Notes under the pieces: model-generated
The model's database searches: none
What the model saw: only the letters and a program-made list of their open reading frames with translations
Told to the model about the DNA's origin: nothing
Made by a program: the position numbers and the translations under genes
Assembly: GCF_003315515.1 (NCBI RefSeq)
Contig: NZ_QNRY01000028.1
Span: 1-51,457, forward strand
DNA: 51,457 nucleotides
Direction of reading: 5' to 3'
From: Brenneria salicis ATCC 15712 = DSM 30166
GTDB taxonomy: Bacteria > Pseudomonadota > Gammaproteobacteria > Enterobacterales > Enterobacteriaceae
Shown here: one piece after another, positions 8,544 through 18,003 of the stretch
How positions within the stretch are numbered: the first letter of the stretch is position 1
Layout: every line of letters starts with the position of its first letter

Positions 8544-10415
8544 ATGTCTTATTTTACTAACACAGCAGTAAACATTGAAGGTAACAGAAAGTTGAGGACT
8601 CCCCAAATTGAGGCTTATATTAAAATTAGGGAATTTTTCAATAATCCTGATAACCGTGAAGCGCTTGTTGTACTTCCAACAGGTACAGGGAAAAGTGGTT
8701 TAATCTCCATTGCTCCATATGGGGTATCTCAAAAAAGAGTTTTAATTATTACTCCAGGACTTGTAACGAAAGATAGTATAAGAAAAACGCAGGAGGTCCT
8801 AGAGGATAATTTCTGGGTTAATTATGACATTGTTTTTAGCAGTAAGGATATCCCTGTTGTCAGCGAATATACTCCAGACATCTCACTCGATCATTTAGAA
8901 AAAAGCCATATTATATTTTCCAATATACAAAGAATATCTGGAGGTCGTAAAAATTCATTAATTAATAGAGTTCCAGATGACTTCTTCGATTTTATTATTG
9001 TTGATGAGGCTCATCATGCCCCGGCACAAAGTTGGCGTGATGCGTTGAAATATTTTTCTAATGCAAAAGTCTTACATGTTACTGGGACACCATATCGGGG
9101 GGATGCTCAAGAGGTTCCTGGAGAAAAAATTCATGAAACACCCTTATCAGAAGTGATGCGGGCAAAATACGTAAAGTGGCTAAGAAAAGAGACTGTAAAT
9201 GCTCATGAATTATATTTCACTACTCCAGACATACCTAATAAAAAATTAACTAAGGATGACATCTTAGAATTTAAAGATAAAGAATGGATAGAAAAAAGCG
9301 TTGCGTTATCACCAGAGTGTTCAAATGATGTGATTGAGCACAGTATTTTAAAATTAAAAATACTTAAAGATGCATCACCAAATGTACCCCATAAAATACT
9401 TGCTGTAGGTTGCAGTATTGCGCACGCTGAAGACTTAGCAAAATGGTATGAGCAAAAAAATCTTCGCGTAATCATTATACATAGCGAAATGGATGATGAT
9501 CTTAAAGCAGATGCTTTTCTTAATATTGAAAATAATAATGCGGATGTGATTATTTCGGTCAATATGCTGATGGAAGGCTACGATCACAAATATTTAAGTA
9601 TCTTAGCTATTTTCAGACCCTACAGGAGCCTTAATGCTTTTGCCCAAGTTGTCGGCAGGATATTACGTGCAATTCCAGAAGATGAAATCACTGCATTTGA
9701 AATTGACAACAATGGCGTAGTTATTTTTCATGAAGAGATCGGACTAAACACAATGTGGGAGAGTTTCCAAAGCGAGGTTGATCGAGCCCGTAGAACTAGT
9801 AATCGTGAATATACATTCACTGATGATGATTACAAAGAAAGAGAAAGCTTCTTGGCTGGTGTCGCTAGCGAGGGGGCATATGTAAGTGATCAGGATTCCT
9901 ATCTTGATGACATTGATTTCAATTCTTTATTTGAAGAAAAACGCGCTGAAATTAATAAATCAGTTGATGATCAATTAGAAAAATTAAAAAAAGTGAGTTT
10001 TGATGCAGGATTAACATTGCCAGATGACACTCTAGAACTTTTCAAAAGAAATTTAGTTGAACAAGAATCACGAAAAGCAGCGGGAATAATAGACCAAGAT
10101 TTATTAGAAAAAAGACCACATCTTGCTCGCAAAAAAATGAGAGAAATCTTAACGGCTAAGATAAAAGAAGAAGCATCTAACCTTCTGATTATTAATGGGC
10201 TTGAGGAGAAAGGACAAGAGTTACAATCTATTTTTTCACCTCACCTAAGGAATTTACAGACAACTGATGCAAATGATGCTATTATTGTAAAATTCATTTT
10301 AGGTAAATTATTTAGACAATTTGGTCCAGTAAAAGAGAGAGATAACCAAACGTTGCAGAATTCAATTAATGTATTGCCTGCAATTTTAGATGAAGTATCG
10401 AGGATGTTAAAATGA
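8544..10415 (+). CDS. SF2 DEAD/DEAH-box helicase, first gene of a two-gene unit
   Basis: This 623-residue superfamily 2 helicase has LPTGTGKS (Walker A, about 44-51), DEAHH (motif II, 154-158), VTGTP (motif III, 179-183) and QVVGRILR (motif VI, 368-375). Residues 280-380 form the second RecA-like domain, and the last 200 residues are charged and partly coiled coil. AAGGAG precedes the ATG. The next gene overlaps it by four bases, so the two are translationally coupled. The locus follows an integrase remnant, is AT-rich, and ends in a strong terminator, as expected for an acquired cassette. An ATP-driven nucleic-acid translocase is firm; a defence role is inference. Confidence 0.88.
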   Translation: MSYFTNTAVNIEGNRKLRTPQIEAYIKIREFFNNPDNREALVVLPTGTGKSGLISIAPYGVSQKRVLIITPGLVTKDSIRKTQEVLEDNFWVNYDIVFSSKDIPVVSEYTPDISLDHLEKSHIIFSNIQRISGGRKNSLINRVPDDFFDFIIVDEAHHAPAQSWRDALKYFSNAKVLHVTGTPYRGDAQEVPGEKIHETPLSEVMRAKYVKWLRKETVNAHELYFTTPDIPNKKLTKDDILEFKDKEWIEKSVALSPECSNDVIEHSILKLKILKDASPNVPHKILAVGCSIAHAEDLAKWYEQKNLRVIIIHSEMDDDLKADAFLNIENNNADVIISVNMLMEGYDHKYLSILAIFRPYRSLNAFAQVVGRILRAIPEDEITAFEIDNNGVVIFHEEIGLNTMWESFQSEVDRARRTSNREYTFTDDDYKERESFLAGVASEGAYVSDQDSYLDDIDFNSLFEEKRAEINKSVDDQLEKLKKVSFDAGLTLPDDTLELFKRNLVEQESRKAAGIIDQDLLEKRPHLARKKMREILTAKIKEEASNLLIINGLEEKGQELQSIFSPHLRNLQTTDANDAIIVKFILGKLFRQFGPVKERDNQTLQNSINVLPAILDEVSRMLK

Positions 10416-10834
10416 TTAATGTAGCTCAAATTTTAAAAAATTTAGCTGCTTTTTGTTCAATAAAAGGTGTACAGCCTGATGAACTTGTAACAGCTATATT
10501 TGACAAAGAATATAATAGGATAGAAACATACAAGGTTAATTCGTTTGTTCATTTCATAATAAGCTATAGTGAAAATATTGATGATGAAAAAAATACCATC
10601 ATCATGCGTTACATTTATGATGAGAATAAAACCTTGCTTAAAATTGAACAAAAGATAAACAATAGTAGTTATTCTGTCCAATGGGATAGAGATAACTCTT
10701 TAAAGAAATACTTAATAAATCAGCTCAATGCTCTGCCTGAGTTAAAAAGAGAGGAAGTATATCAAATGATTTTAGATATGCTCCCCAATAACGCAAGTCA
10801 TGTTTTACCGCCAGAATTAAAACTGGTGAGTTGA
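10412..10834 (+). CDS. Helicase-coupled protein of unknown function
   Basis: This 140-residue, AT-rich gene starts in an ATGA overlap with the helicase stop. I recognise no family. The product is soluble, charged and has no signal peptide or membrane segment. It has a beta-rich middle (FVHFIISYSENID, IIMRYIYDENKTLLKIEQ) and a helical C terminus (LKREEVYQMILDML). It probably works with the helicase, as a specificity or effector subunit or an inhibitor. Confidence 0.7.
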   Translation: MINVAQILKNLAAFCSIKGVQPDELVTAIFDKEYNRIETYKVNSFVHFIISYSENIDDEKNTIIMRYIYDENKTLLKIEQKINNSSYSVQWDRDNSLKKYLINQLNALPELKREEVYQMILDMLPNNASHVLPPELKLVS

Positions 10835-10847
10835 GATAAACGATTAA

Positions 10848-10881
10848 ATAAAGCGCCCCGTCTTGGCGCTTTATTTTTTTT
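10848..10881 (+). terminator. Rho-independent terminator of the helicase operon
   Basis: TAAAGCGCC and GGCGCTTTA enclose a seven-base loop and are followed by eight T, 15 bases after the second gene's stop. Confidence 0.85.
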
Positions 10882-11270
10882 GGATAGCACATCCCGTCAG
10901 AAGAACTGTATTATTACAACATATTCTACATTCCAACTCTATACGACCCGCGTAAGCGCCAACCTAGCCTCGCATTGGCAGTTATTAAGCAGAGATTTTG
11001 AGATTCCATGGCAGCAGGAGTTCTTTTATCTTATTGATCGGGTGATTCGCAATAGCCGCCAACATTTGACGTAGATATGCTTTCGGCTCCACTGGGGTTC
11101 AGTTTGCAACTGCCGAAGCGTGTACATTAATGCTGCCCGCTAACCGCAACTATCCAGGCCCATGAAAAGGTATTTTCCGGCCACCCCCCAGCGCATTGCC
11201 TGGTACAGGAGGTTGCGCATAGCGACTGACGTACCGGCAAGCGCGAAAGCGAGGTTTGAAAATTCTGGGA
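10882..11270. other. Degenerate sequence between helicase and membrane-protein loci
   Basis: Several short frames look like fragments of former genes, for example YDPRKRQPSLALAVIKQ near 10945. They are broken by stops, and I could not name the parent. Confidence 0.3.
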
Positions 11271-11735
11271 CTAGGCTGCTCCGCTTCCGGTCACGTCTTC
11301 ACGCGCCAGATACTGAAATTCACCGATGCGGGCATCAACCCTTTTACGTAATGCTCTCAAAAGCTCATGGTCCTGTTCATCCTTTCTGATGACGATAAAT
11401 TCATTAACAGCATTGAGAAGGTTAAAAGCGCCGATCCTGATTTTGTCTTACGAAATAACCTGTATTTCGTTATAGATCTTGAGATAGCTAATATAATCAT
11501 CTTCCTGCGCATTACAGCTGCGATCTCTGTATTTCTGTACAAGCATTTGCGAGTGAGAAAGAAACTCAATGTATTTAATTTTTTTTTCTTCAAAATATTT
11601 CAGTTGATGCATATGGACTTCTTTATCAAATTCATGCCTGTGAGTTTTTCTTAGTATCAGATACGTGGATGTAGCGGTAATAAGTGCACCGAGGCCAATT
11701 TTAACCGCTGAGTCGAAAACATCTATCCAGGTCAT
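11271..11735 (-). pseudogene. Small membrane-anchored protein with an in-frame stop
   Basis: An ATG at 11735 opens a frame with one N-terminal membrane segment (AVKIGLGALITATSTYLIL, residues about 9-27) and a charged coiled region (FDKEVHMHQLKYFEEKK). It stops at a TAA at 11448-11450 after 95 residues. The same frame then runs on for 58 more sense codons (DKIRIGAFNLLNAVNEF, ELLRALRKRVDARIGEF) to a TAG at 11271. The continuation looks like protein, so I read one gene of about 154 residues with a nonsense change. A genuine 95-residue product remains possible. Family unknown. Confidence 0.5.
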
Positions 11736-11772
11736 TTCAATCCTTTAATAAAAAAAAGCCAAACCACTGTTT

Positions 11773-12330
11773 TTAAGCAAACATTTTTATCTGCTGATTT
11801 TTAAGGAAGTGAATTTTTTCAGTTAACTTTATCTTTTCATCAGCTTTAGCAAAATCAGAGGCTGACATACACTGAACAAGTTCTTCGAGATGTTCAGGTA
11901 ATTTAATGACTACAAACTTCTTCTCTTTGTTAACGAACACCACAGAGTTTTTTTTCCGCATAAGCAACTCGACCACATTACTAAGCGTCCCGGTGCTTTT
12001 CGCATCCCACACCATCAGACCAAAGTCTGCTTTTTCTGCCATCTGGATATCTTTAGCGGTGAAAAACGCGCGTGTACCACGCGCATGGTCTGTTTTGACC
12101 ACGTTCACAGGCCATGCACCCAAGTTGTTACGCGGTTTAGGTGAGCTACTGAATACAGTGGTGGTATGACACCCCATCTGTAATAGTTCCTGCTGAACGG
12201 ACGAATCAACGCCGTTGGCATCTCCGACAACCACGCTAAATTTCTGATCCACTATCTTTTTTAACCGCTCAACGATAAGAGGATCTAACTTCTTGATAGT
12301 TATTGAGCCTGCAACAAAAACAGTAGTCAT
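11773..12330 (-). CDS. SLOG-like (DprA/LOG Rossmann) nucleotide-binding protein
   Basis: This 185-residue protein begins MTTVFVAGSI and has GDANGVDS (residues 36-43), KADFGLMVWD (about 100-109) and TGTLSNVVELL (about 113-123). That pattern belongs to the SLOG superfamily, which binds nucleotide ligands and includes LOG, DprA and TIR-linked sensors. The ATG at 12330 overlaps the preceding gene's stop as ATGA, so I prefer it to a TTG at 12342. It forms a unit with the phosphoribosyltransferase upstream. The superfamily call is from motifs; the ligand is unknown. Confidence 0.65.
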   Translation of the reverse strand: MTTVFVAGSITIKKLDPLIVERLKKIVDQKFSVVVGDANGVDSSVQQELLQMGCHTTTVFSSSPKPRNNLGAWPVNVVKTDHARGTRAFFTAKDIQMAEKADFGLMVWDAKSTGTLSNVVELLMRKKNSVVFVNKEKKFVVIKLPEHLEELVQCMSASDFAKADEKIKLTEKIHFLKNQQIKMFA

Positions 12331-12914
12331 GATGGTTTCCAAGTAAGCGCCGCGACATAGATGTTGTTAATCTTATTATAACCCCGAAGCGCTGCACATG
12401 CAGCTTCGGTAGTCGCACCGGTGTGGTAAAGGTCATCAATCACCAGAACATTCCAGTGTCCCTCATTTGTAATGGCAGGGGTAATCGAGAATGCGTTACC
12501 GATAACAGCGACCTTTTCCGCTTTAGTGTGCAAATTTTTAAGGGAAGGGCCACCAGGTGCTTTTTTCAGAATGCTGTCAAAGCATGGCTTGTTGACTAGC
12601 CCGGCTAATACCTGTGCAATCTCTGTTACAGGTTGTCGGTCTCTTTCAATCGATGCAGGCATAGGCACAATGAAGCCGACATTTTCGAAAAGAGGGAAAG
12701 CATGTTGCTGGAGACATTGGGCTAACGGCTGCACTTGGTTCCAGTCGTCACGATATTTAAGTTGAAACAATGCTTCCCCTACTTCGGTTCGCTCTGTATC
12801 AAATTGAGCACGACCAGACTCACTGTAACCAATGAACACACTCTTAATGATATGTTTATCCATTGCGTAACCCAGGCGCCAGTTTCCATGTAACTCCTTG
12901 ATATGCACTTCCAT
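12327..12914 (-). CDS. ComF-like phosphoribosyltransferase
   Basis: This 195-residue PRTase-fold protein has VLVIDDLYHTGATTEA (residues 156-171), the PRPP-binding loop of type I phosphoribosyltransferases. VPMPASIERDRQPV (83-96) matches the ComF pattern. The cysteine-rich zinc finger of full-length ComF is absent. It is coupled by ATGA to the SLOG-like gene and lies downstream of an ASCH-domain gene in the same direction. It probably makes or consumes a ribosyl-phosphate nucleotide derivative, perhaps the ligand of its partner; that link is inference. Confidence 0.8.
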   Translation of the reverse strand: MEVHIKELHGNWRLGYAMDKHIIKSVFIGYSESGRAQFDTERTEVGEALFQLKYRDDWNQVQPLAQCLQQHAFPLFENVGFIVPMPASIERDRQPVTEIAQVLAGLVNKPCFDSILKKAPGGPSLKNLHTKAEKVAVIGNAFSITPAITNEGHWNVLVIDDLYHTGATTEAACAALRGYNKINNIYVAALTWKPS

Positions 12915-13070
12915 TTGTTATCCTCAGCGTAAAATTGGAACCATTCAATATCAAATTACAACGATTAGGAACTACCCGAAAGGGGAACTTTATATTGCCA
13001 GCATCAGTGATATCCGCGTTTTACCGAATCACGACAAGGGCCGCCGTAGGTGTTCGGCAGAATTGGCGTT

Positions 13071-13448
13071 TTACCGAATTGTTGTGAAACGCGCAGTTTG
13101 GATAACGAAATCCTCAATATCATAGAACTTTCGTGCTGCGCGGATTGAGAACGGACTATCAATTTTCTTGATTGTTCTTATTTCCCAAGCTAACCAACCT
13201 TCTTCATAATATGATGCGCACGCCTGAATGATATCTTCTGGTTTAAATTTTCTGATTTCCCCTAAGGTTATGATGGCTACGGCAGCCCCAACTTCCTCTT
13301 GTCCTTCTTCTCTAAGGTAATTTTCATTTTCAACAAGCAGTATCTCTTCGCCTGCTCCAACTTCAGGATACCATCGCCTTATTTCTAGCGTTTTTAGGCC
13401 GTTTGCGATATTGGTACCGCCCGGTCGAACAACGGAAAGTGCTTTCAT
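13071..13448 (-). CDS. ASCH-domain protein
   Basis: The 125-residue product starts MKALSVVRPGGTNIANGLKT and continues LEIRRWYPE, the N-terminal G-x-K-T-x-E-x-R signature of ASCH domains. These are RNA- or modified-nucleoside-binding folds related to PUA. A beta-rich core (AVAIITLGEIRKF) follows. It lies 157 bp upstream of the phosphoribosyltransferase on the same strand. The three genes may be one operon dealing with a modified nucleotide. An IS903-like relic begins 49 bp upstream of the start and may have removed part of the promoter. Confidence 0.75.
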   Translation of the reverse strand: MKALSVVRPGGTNIANGLKTLEIRRWYPEVGAGEEILLVENENYLREEGQEEVGAAVAIITLGEIRKFKPEDIIQACASYYEEGWLAWEIRTIKKIDSPFSIRAARKFYDIEDFVIQTARFTTIR

Positions 13449-13496
13449 TAGAGACCCTTCCTGTTAGTGTAATCTCTTGATTCTACTACATGACTC

Positions 13497-14522
13497 GGCT
13501 TTATTGAAAAAATCAGATTATGCTTCAGAGTCTCTATGGATAAGTTAACTCCCAGGCAATATGCACACTTATCGGCATACCTGCCAACGTCATTTTGTTC
13601 AGAGCAAGGATCATGGCCATAGTCTCTGCAACCTGACCATACTAAACGCGCAACTTTAGAGAACCACCGAACAACAGTTTTACTCGGTATATCGCCGTTT
13701 CTGCTATTGACCGGCGGTTTTAATCCGATCCATTTCTACCGAGCATTTGTCCTCGATAGACGCTGATTCGCTACCGCACGGTTGTGTCAGTGACCGGCTC
13801 CAGCGCGGGGAGGGGCTGGAGGGCCTGATTTTCTTGCGACGGGGTTCATCGTTACAAAGCTGCGTATCGTAGGCGCCATCTGCGGCCGCTACTTGGATTT
13901 TCCTGTGCGTCTGTCGGATGGGCCCAGGAAACGCTTTTGCATCAATGACGTTGTTCAGCGACAAGTCGGCGCAGATAATTTTATGCGTTTTTTGCATCAA
14001 CGGCCAGATGCAGTTTTTTCCAGAAACTACGGTACTCCTTGCCATGCTTTTGGTTTTCTACTTACCTTCGCCGAAAACATTCAGGCCAGTGGAATCAATC
14101 ACCAGATGACCGATTTCTCCCCGAGTGGACGCTTTAAAACTATCATTAACGTATTTCGCGCGTTTGCTGACGCAGCTGTAATCCGGGCAGCGAAGCGGGA
14201 CATCCATAAGAGAGAAAACTGAATCAATCAACCCCTGAGCAGCACGCAGAGTCAGACGGAATACGCGTTTAATCATCAGTACGGTGGAAATGGCGAGGTC
14301 CGAGTAACTTTACGGGCGGCTTCGTGATGACGGCGTGCCACTCTCGTACCAGGAGACTCATCAAGCCAGAAAGTGAGGGAACTGCGATTGGCGAAGGCCT
14401 TATTGTCGGTGTTCCAGTTGGTGACTCTGAACTTTTTCTTCGTCACGAAATATTCTTTTTTATCAATAAGATGTGTGATCTTATCCTGCAAGCTGGCAGA
14501 AGTTAGATTTATTCAACAAAGC
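13497..14522 (-). mobile_element. Decayed IS903-like (IS5 family) insertion sequence
   Basis: The outer ends GGCTTTATTGAAAAAATC and GATTTATTCAACAAAGCT are matched terminal repeats of IS903 type. The transposase reads on the minus strand across three frames: VTNWNTDNKAFANRSSLTFW, then RAAQGLIDSVFSLMD and GEIGHLVIDSTGLNVFGEG, then ICADLSLNNVIDAKAFPG and RQTHRKIQVAAADGAYDTQL. The NRRSIAETA and C-terminal segments are also scrambled. Several frameshifts and deletions make it inactive. It separates the ASCH cluster from the Kiwa locus. Confidence 0.85.
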
Positions 14523-14656
14523 TCATATAAGTGTCCCCACGTCGTGAATTATTTTATTTGAAATACAATTCGACATTAATGGTTTTAGCTTGTACTTTAA
14601 TTATTAGGTGCATCGATAAGTGAAAAGAGTAAATTATTCTCTTTGAGGAGAACTTT

Positions 14657-15257
14657 ATGAATGCCGAAATGCAGAAAACAAAAGAAAGAATAAGAAGGAA
14701 AATTGACCTGTATATATTATCGCTAGCTATATTATTTTTTTTTTATATTTATTACAGCGAAAGTTCCTGTTTGTATATCGTCTCAGTGCAAATTTATTGG
14801 ATGGGAACTCTTAATAAAAACAAATGTGGTGCCTATTATCTGCCTTTTCCTATTGATTTACTGTGGGATTGCTTATCGAAGATTTAAATATGATACAAAT
14901 AGAAGTGTTGAGCTTCCGTTAAAAATAAAAAAAATAGAAAAGATCAATTATGAACACTTAACTTTTTTAGCGACATATATAATACCTCTTATTACATTTG
15001 ATTTTGAAAAAGAACGTTATGTGTTCGTGCTTGCAGCGCTATTAGTTATTATGGGCGTTATATACATTAAAACAGATTTATTTTACGCAAACCCATCACT
15101 AGCACTGTTAGGTTTTAATATTTACAAGTTAGATGCAAAATTTTCTGAAGGCAAAGAAAAATCTGGGATAATTTTAATTACAAGAAGTCAGTTAAAAGAA
15201 GAAGATATGGTTAGCTATATCCTGCTTGATGAAAGAGTTTATTATTCTGGTAATTAA
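14657..15257 (+). pseudogene. kwaA: KwaA, Kiwa membrane sensor, frameshifted at a T10 tract
   Basis: KwaA is the membrane component of the Kiwa anti-phage system. It senses phage attachment or injection at the inner membrane and acts with KwaB. A GAGGAG site precedes the ATG at 14657. The frame starts MNAEMQKTKERIRRKIDLY and enters a hydrophobic run. At T10 (14735-14744) it must gain one base to continue as FITAKVPVCISSQCKFIGW, VVPIICLFLLIYCGIAYRRF and HLTFLATYIIPLITF to the stop at 15257. T9 would restore a 199-residue protein with four membrane segments. A GTG at 14826 could give a shorter in-frame product. Sequencing error, phase variation and real loss are all possible. Confidence 0.75.
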
Positions 15258-15266
15258 GGATATCAT

Positions 15267-16250
15267 ATGTCAACACAATATTTAGATAAAAAAGGGTTAG
15301 ATTCAAACCTTAGCTATTATATAAAAAATAAAGATAATATCGCTATAATTGTATATGCAATACTTAAGGATAGTTCTACTCCCTACCGAATGGATATTGA
15401 GGGGAGTGCTCAAGATGGTCTTAAACAACTATTTTTAGATAGTATTCAAGACAATATTATTGATAATCAAGATTTACATATATTGCCTCTTTCATCCGCA
15501 GATGAAAGAGGTAATGTCATTTATCATTATGACATTCAATGGCCAGCTGAACTAACTTCACTTCATCCTACTTTAGGTCAGCTAATTGAACCTGTTTTTG
15601 ATTTTAATAAACAATTAATTGATAACATCAGAGTTTTGTTGATCTGCATAGGAAATGCAGATCAACAAATCGTCCTTTATAAGACCATGGCACCGGTCAA
15701 CATTTTTTCACGCACAGGTTTCTTTTTAATGAAATCCGAAACCAGACTTGAAGAAATAAAAAACGATTTTTTCCGAGTAAGTGGAAACTTTCAAATTATG
15801 AAGATTGAAGGAGAGTTATATGTTATTGATCTGAAATCAGTTGAAAAAATGTTTGGCTTTCATGAGGTTATAAAAAGGGAGGCCAAAATAGGTATGAAGG
15901 CTATAGAGCAAATGGATATCTTGGTTGACATAGATGTCATAAAGGAATTATTAGAAGATGTAAAATATGCAAGAAAGCTAACAAAAATTGCTAAGGCATC
16001 ACCGGTGATTGAAGCAAAAATTGAGAATAATAAAATAATAGAGTTTTGTAAGATCTATCCATATTTAAAAAATAGAATCCGATTCAGTGCTGATGGCACA
16101 AAGATATCTTTAGATACAAAAGTATCAAAAGATTTGTTCATAAAGATTTTAATGGATGATTTTTTAACATCACAATTGACTCAATTTTATTATGAAAGTT
16201 TAGCCAAAGATACGGTTAAGGTTGTAACAGATGCTCCTAAGGGGAATTGA
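15267..16250 (+). CDS. kwaB: KwaB, Kiwa effector (DUF4868)
   Basis: This 327-residue protein directly follows kwaA by 9 bases and has an AAGGA site before its ATG. Length, AT-richness, lack of membrane segments and pairing with a KwaA-like membrane protein fit KwaB, the DUF4868 DNA-binding effector that inhibits phage replication and late transcription. Visible conserved stretches include FSRTGFFLMKSETRLEEI in the middle and YVIDLKSVEKMFGFHEVI. The gene is intact, unlike kwaA. The call combines the pair architecture with sequence resemblance to remembered DUF4868 proteins. Confidence 0.75.
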   Translation: MSTQYLDKKGLDSNLSYYIKNKDNIAIIVYAILKDSSTPYRMDIEGSAQDGLKQLFLDSIQDNIIDNQDLHILPLSSADERGNVIYHYDIQWPAELTSLHPTLGQLIEPVFDFNKQLIDNIRVLLICIGNADQQIVLYKTMAPVNIFSRTGFFLMKSETRLEEIKNDFFRVSGNFQIMKIEGELYVIDLKSVEKMFGFHEVIKREAKIGMKAIEQMDILVDIDVIKELLEDVKYARKLTKIAKASPVIEAKIENNKIIEFCKIYPYLKNRIRFSADGTKISLDTKVSKDLFIKILMDDFLTSQLTQFYYESLAKDTVKVVTDAPKGN

Positions 16251-16256
16251 TTTTTG

Positions 16257-16288
16257 TTGTGGTGATTAATATCACCACAATGTTTTTT
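16257..16288 (+). terminator. Rho-independent terminator after kwaB
   Basis: TTGTGGTGAT and ATCACCACAA enclose TAAT and are followed by TG and six T, immediately after the kwaB stop. Confidence 0.85.
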
Positions 16289-16423
16289 GCATATTCTAGT
16301 ATCATTTTCTTTCTATCAACTATGCCAAGTAAATTGGATGTATGTAGGTAATTTTGAATAAAGTCCTTTTCAACTTGCACCAACCTTCTTTGTCACTTGT
16401 CCGAAAATTGTTGACCACCAGAG

Positions 16424-16606
16424 GAAGAGTTAGTGGCCGAACTAGGAAGTGCTTTTCTGAGGGCTGATCTGGGGATTGTCACAGGGGTTCAGCATGGAAG
16501 CTATATTGCTTCCTGAGTGAAAGCACTGAAAAATGATAAACGCCATATTTTCAAGGCTGTTAGTGCAGAATCAAAAGTCCATTGCTATCTAAGGGATAAA
16601 ATCTGA
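16424..16606 (+). pseudogene. ArdC-like antirestriction protein, C-terminal remnant 1
   Basis: The frame reads EELVAELGSAFLRADLGI, GSYIAS, a TGA, then VKALKNDKRHIFKAVSAES. ArdC-type proteins have SWLK at the TGA, so tryptophan TGG became TGA. Only the last 60 codons remain. ArdC proteins bind single-stranded DNA and protect incoming plasmids. A second C-terminal copy lies at 18236. Confidence 0.7.
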
Positions 16607-16739
16607 AGCAGAGTACGCATATAAGCTTGCTAGATCTCGCTGCATATGCATACCAGCATGGTATTTCATGATGTTTAAGTATAGAGTAGTAAAAAGTATT
16701 TTAAATAATAAACAACTTAAATCCTTTGAGGAGATTTCT

Positions 16740-17399
16740 ATGGCAAAACCAATAGTGTTTGGCTCATATCATTTTAAGACCAAGGCAAGTGCTACAGAGG
16801 AGGCTCGTAGAAGGATCAACGTATATGAAGCAGGTGAGCGTCTTAAGCTGGATGATGAGCATTTTTTTAATTTGTTATTTACCCTACATCCACAGTATTT
16901 AGAAAAGAAAGGGGTGGGAATCGATCATATTAAAGTGGAAAGGGATTTTCATAACCATCGCTGTCTGTATATTCATAGGATCGACAATACAACAACTGAT
17001 TGCAGCTGGGTTCAATGTATAAGGCCAGCCTCTCAGAAAACAATTGTATCAATGGCATTTCGTCGAGCTGTAAAAGAAACCGTCATGGCTTATAAGCGTG
17101 AAAAATTGAACGTAGAGCAAGTATGTCCTGTCTTTGGAATAAGATTAACTTACGAAAATAGTCATGTATCGTACCTTTCTCCGTCGTTTGAAAAACTATT
17201 AAATGACTTTTTATATGCTTGTAGTCTAGATATTGATGGGATTTCGTTAAATAATCCTAAACCGGAAGATGCTGATCAGCGAGGGCTAATTTCAAACCCT
17301 ATTCTATTAAAAGAATGGCGCGACTATCATCAACGCAATGTAACTTTAGAATTAATTAGTGCAGAGGCAAACCTACGCAAGTTAAAAAATAATGATTAA
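16740..17399 (+). CDS. DUF3223-domain protein
   Basis: The start at 16740 has GAGGAG six bases upstream and begins MAKPIVFGSYHFKTKASATE. An earlier in-frame ATG at 16668 adds 24 residues with no conserved look. The 219-residue product has LDDEHFFNLLFTLHPQYLEK, HRCLYIHRIDNTTTDCSW and IRPASQKTIVSMAFRRAVKE, the layout of DUF3223, which is found in plant DCL proteins and bacterial accessory genes. The C terminus carries a second conserved-looking stretch (VCPVFGIRLTYENSHVSYL). It sits alone between ArdC remnants. The biochemical function is not established. Confidence 0.7.
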   Translation: MAKPIVFGSYHFKTKASATEEARRRINVYEAGERLKLDDEHFFNLLFTLHPQYLEKKGVGIDHIKVERDFHNHRCLYIHRIDNTTTDCSWVQCIRPASQKTIVSMAFRRAVKETVMAYKREKLNVEQVCPVFGIRLTYENSHVSYLSPSFEKLLNDFLYACSLDIDGISLNNPKPEDADQRGLISNPILLKEWRDYHQRNVTLELISAEANLRKLKNND

Positions 17400-18003
17400 G
17401 CTAAGAAATATTATCATTTGCTTAAATAATGTTTTGGCTATAAATAAAGTGTGTGTTAATAATTGTCGTGATTACAGCAATTCTTACTGTATTTGTCAAT
17501 ATAAATACAGTGATTTGCGATAACCAAATTAAATATTATTGCTGACCGCGATGAGCAATAATATTTTTTGATAAAAGGCTATAGGGGAATGGTGTAGGTC
17601 ATTGTAAACCGCAAAGGAATGCAGTCTTTTAGGCAGGAAATTTTTTTAGACTTAACCGGTAACGGTGTAGAAAAATAAAAAGCGTCACGCTGAACGCTGT
17701 GGATGATGCTCACCGATGTATGCAAAATAAAAAAGGAAAACTAACGCTCGTTCTGGTGGTTGCGCCGCCAGAACGGTAACCGGATGGCGAACTCACCTTG
17801 CCCTTCGATATTGACCTGACGATGCTGAATCCCGTGGCTCACAATATTGATTTGGCAATATAGGGAACCGTTATGGGACCATTGAGGCATGCTCTGCAAT
17901 GATACAGCCTCACTCATGTTTCTCTGTTGTGCACAATTAGCTAGTTGGTTTTGCAGGCTAATGTCGCTGGCCGAGCTTTTGTGGCCCGGCCATTTTTCAA
18001 TAC
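17400..18003. other. Intergenic debris
   Basis: AT-rich DNA to about 17600. Near 17607 an imperfect version of the ArdC-associated hairpin (CCGCAAAGGAATGC) appears. On the minus strand a C-terminal fragment (SHGIQHRQVNIEGQGEFA) ends at 17741, but I cannot name its parent. No intact gene is seen. Confidence 0.35.
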
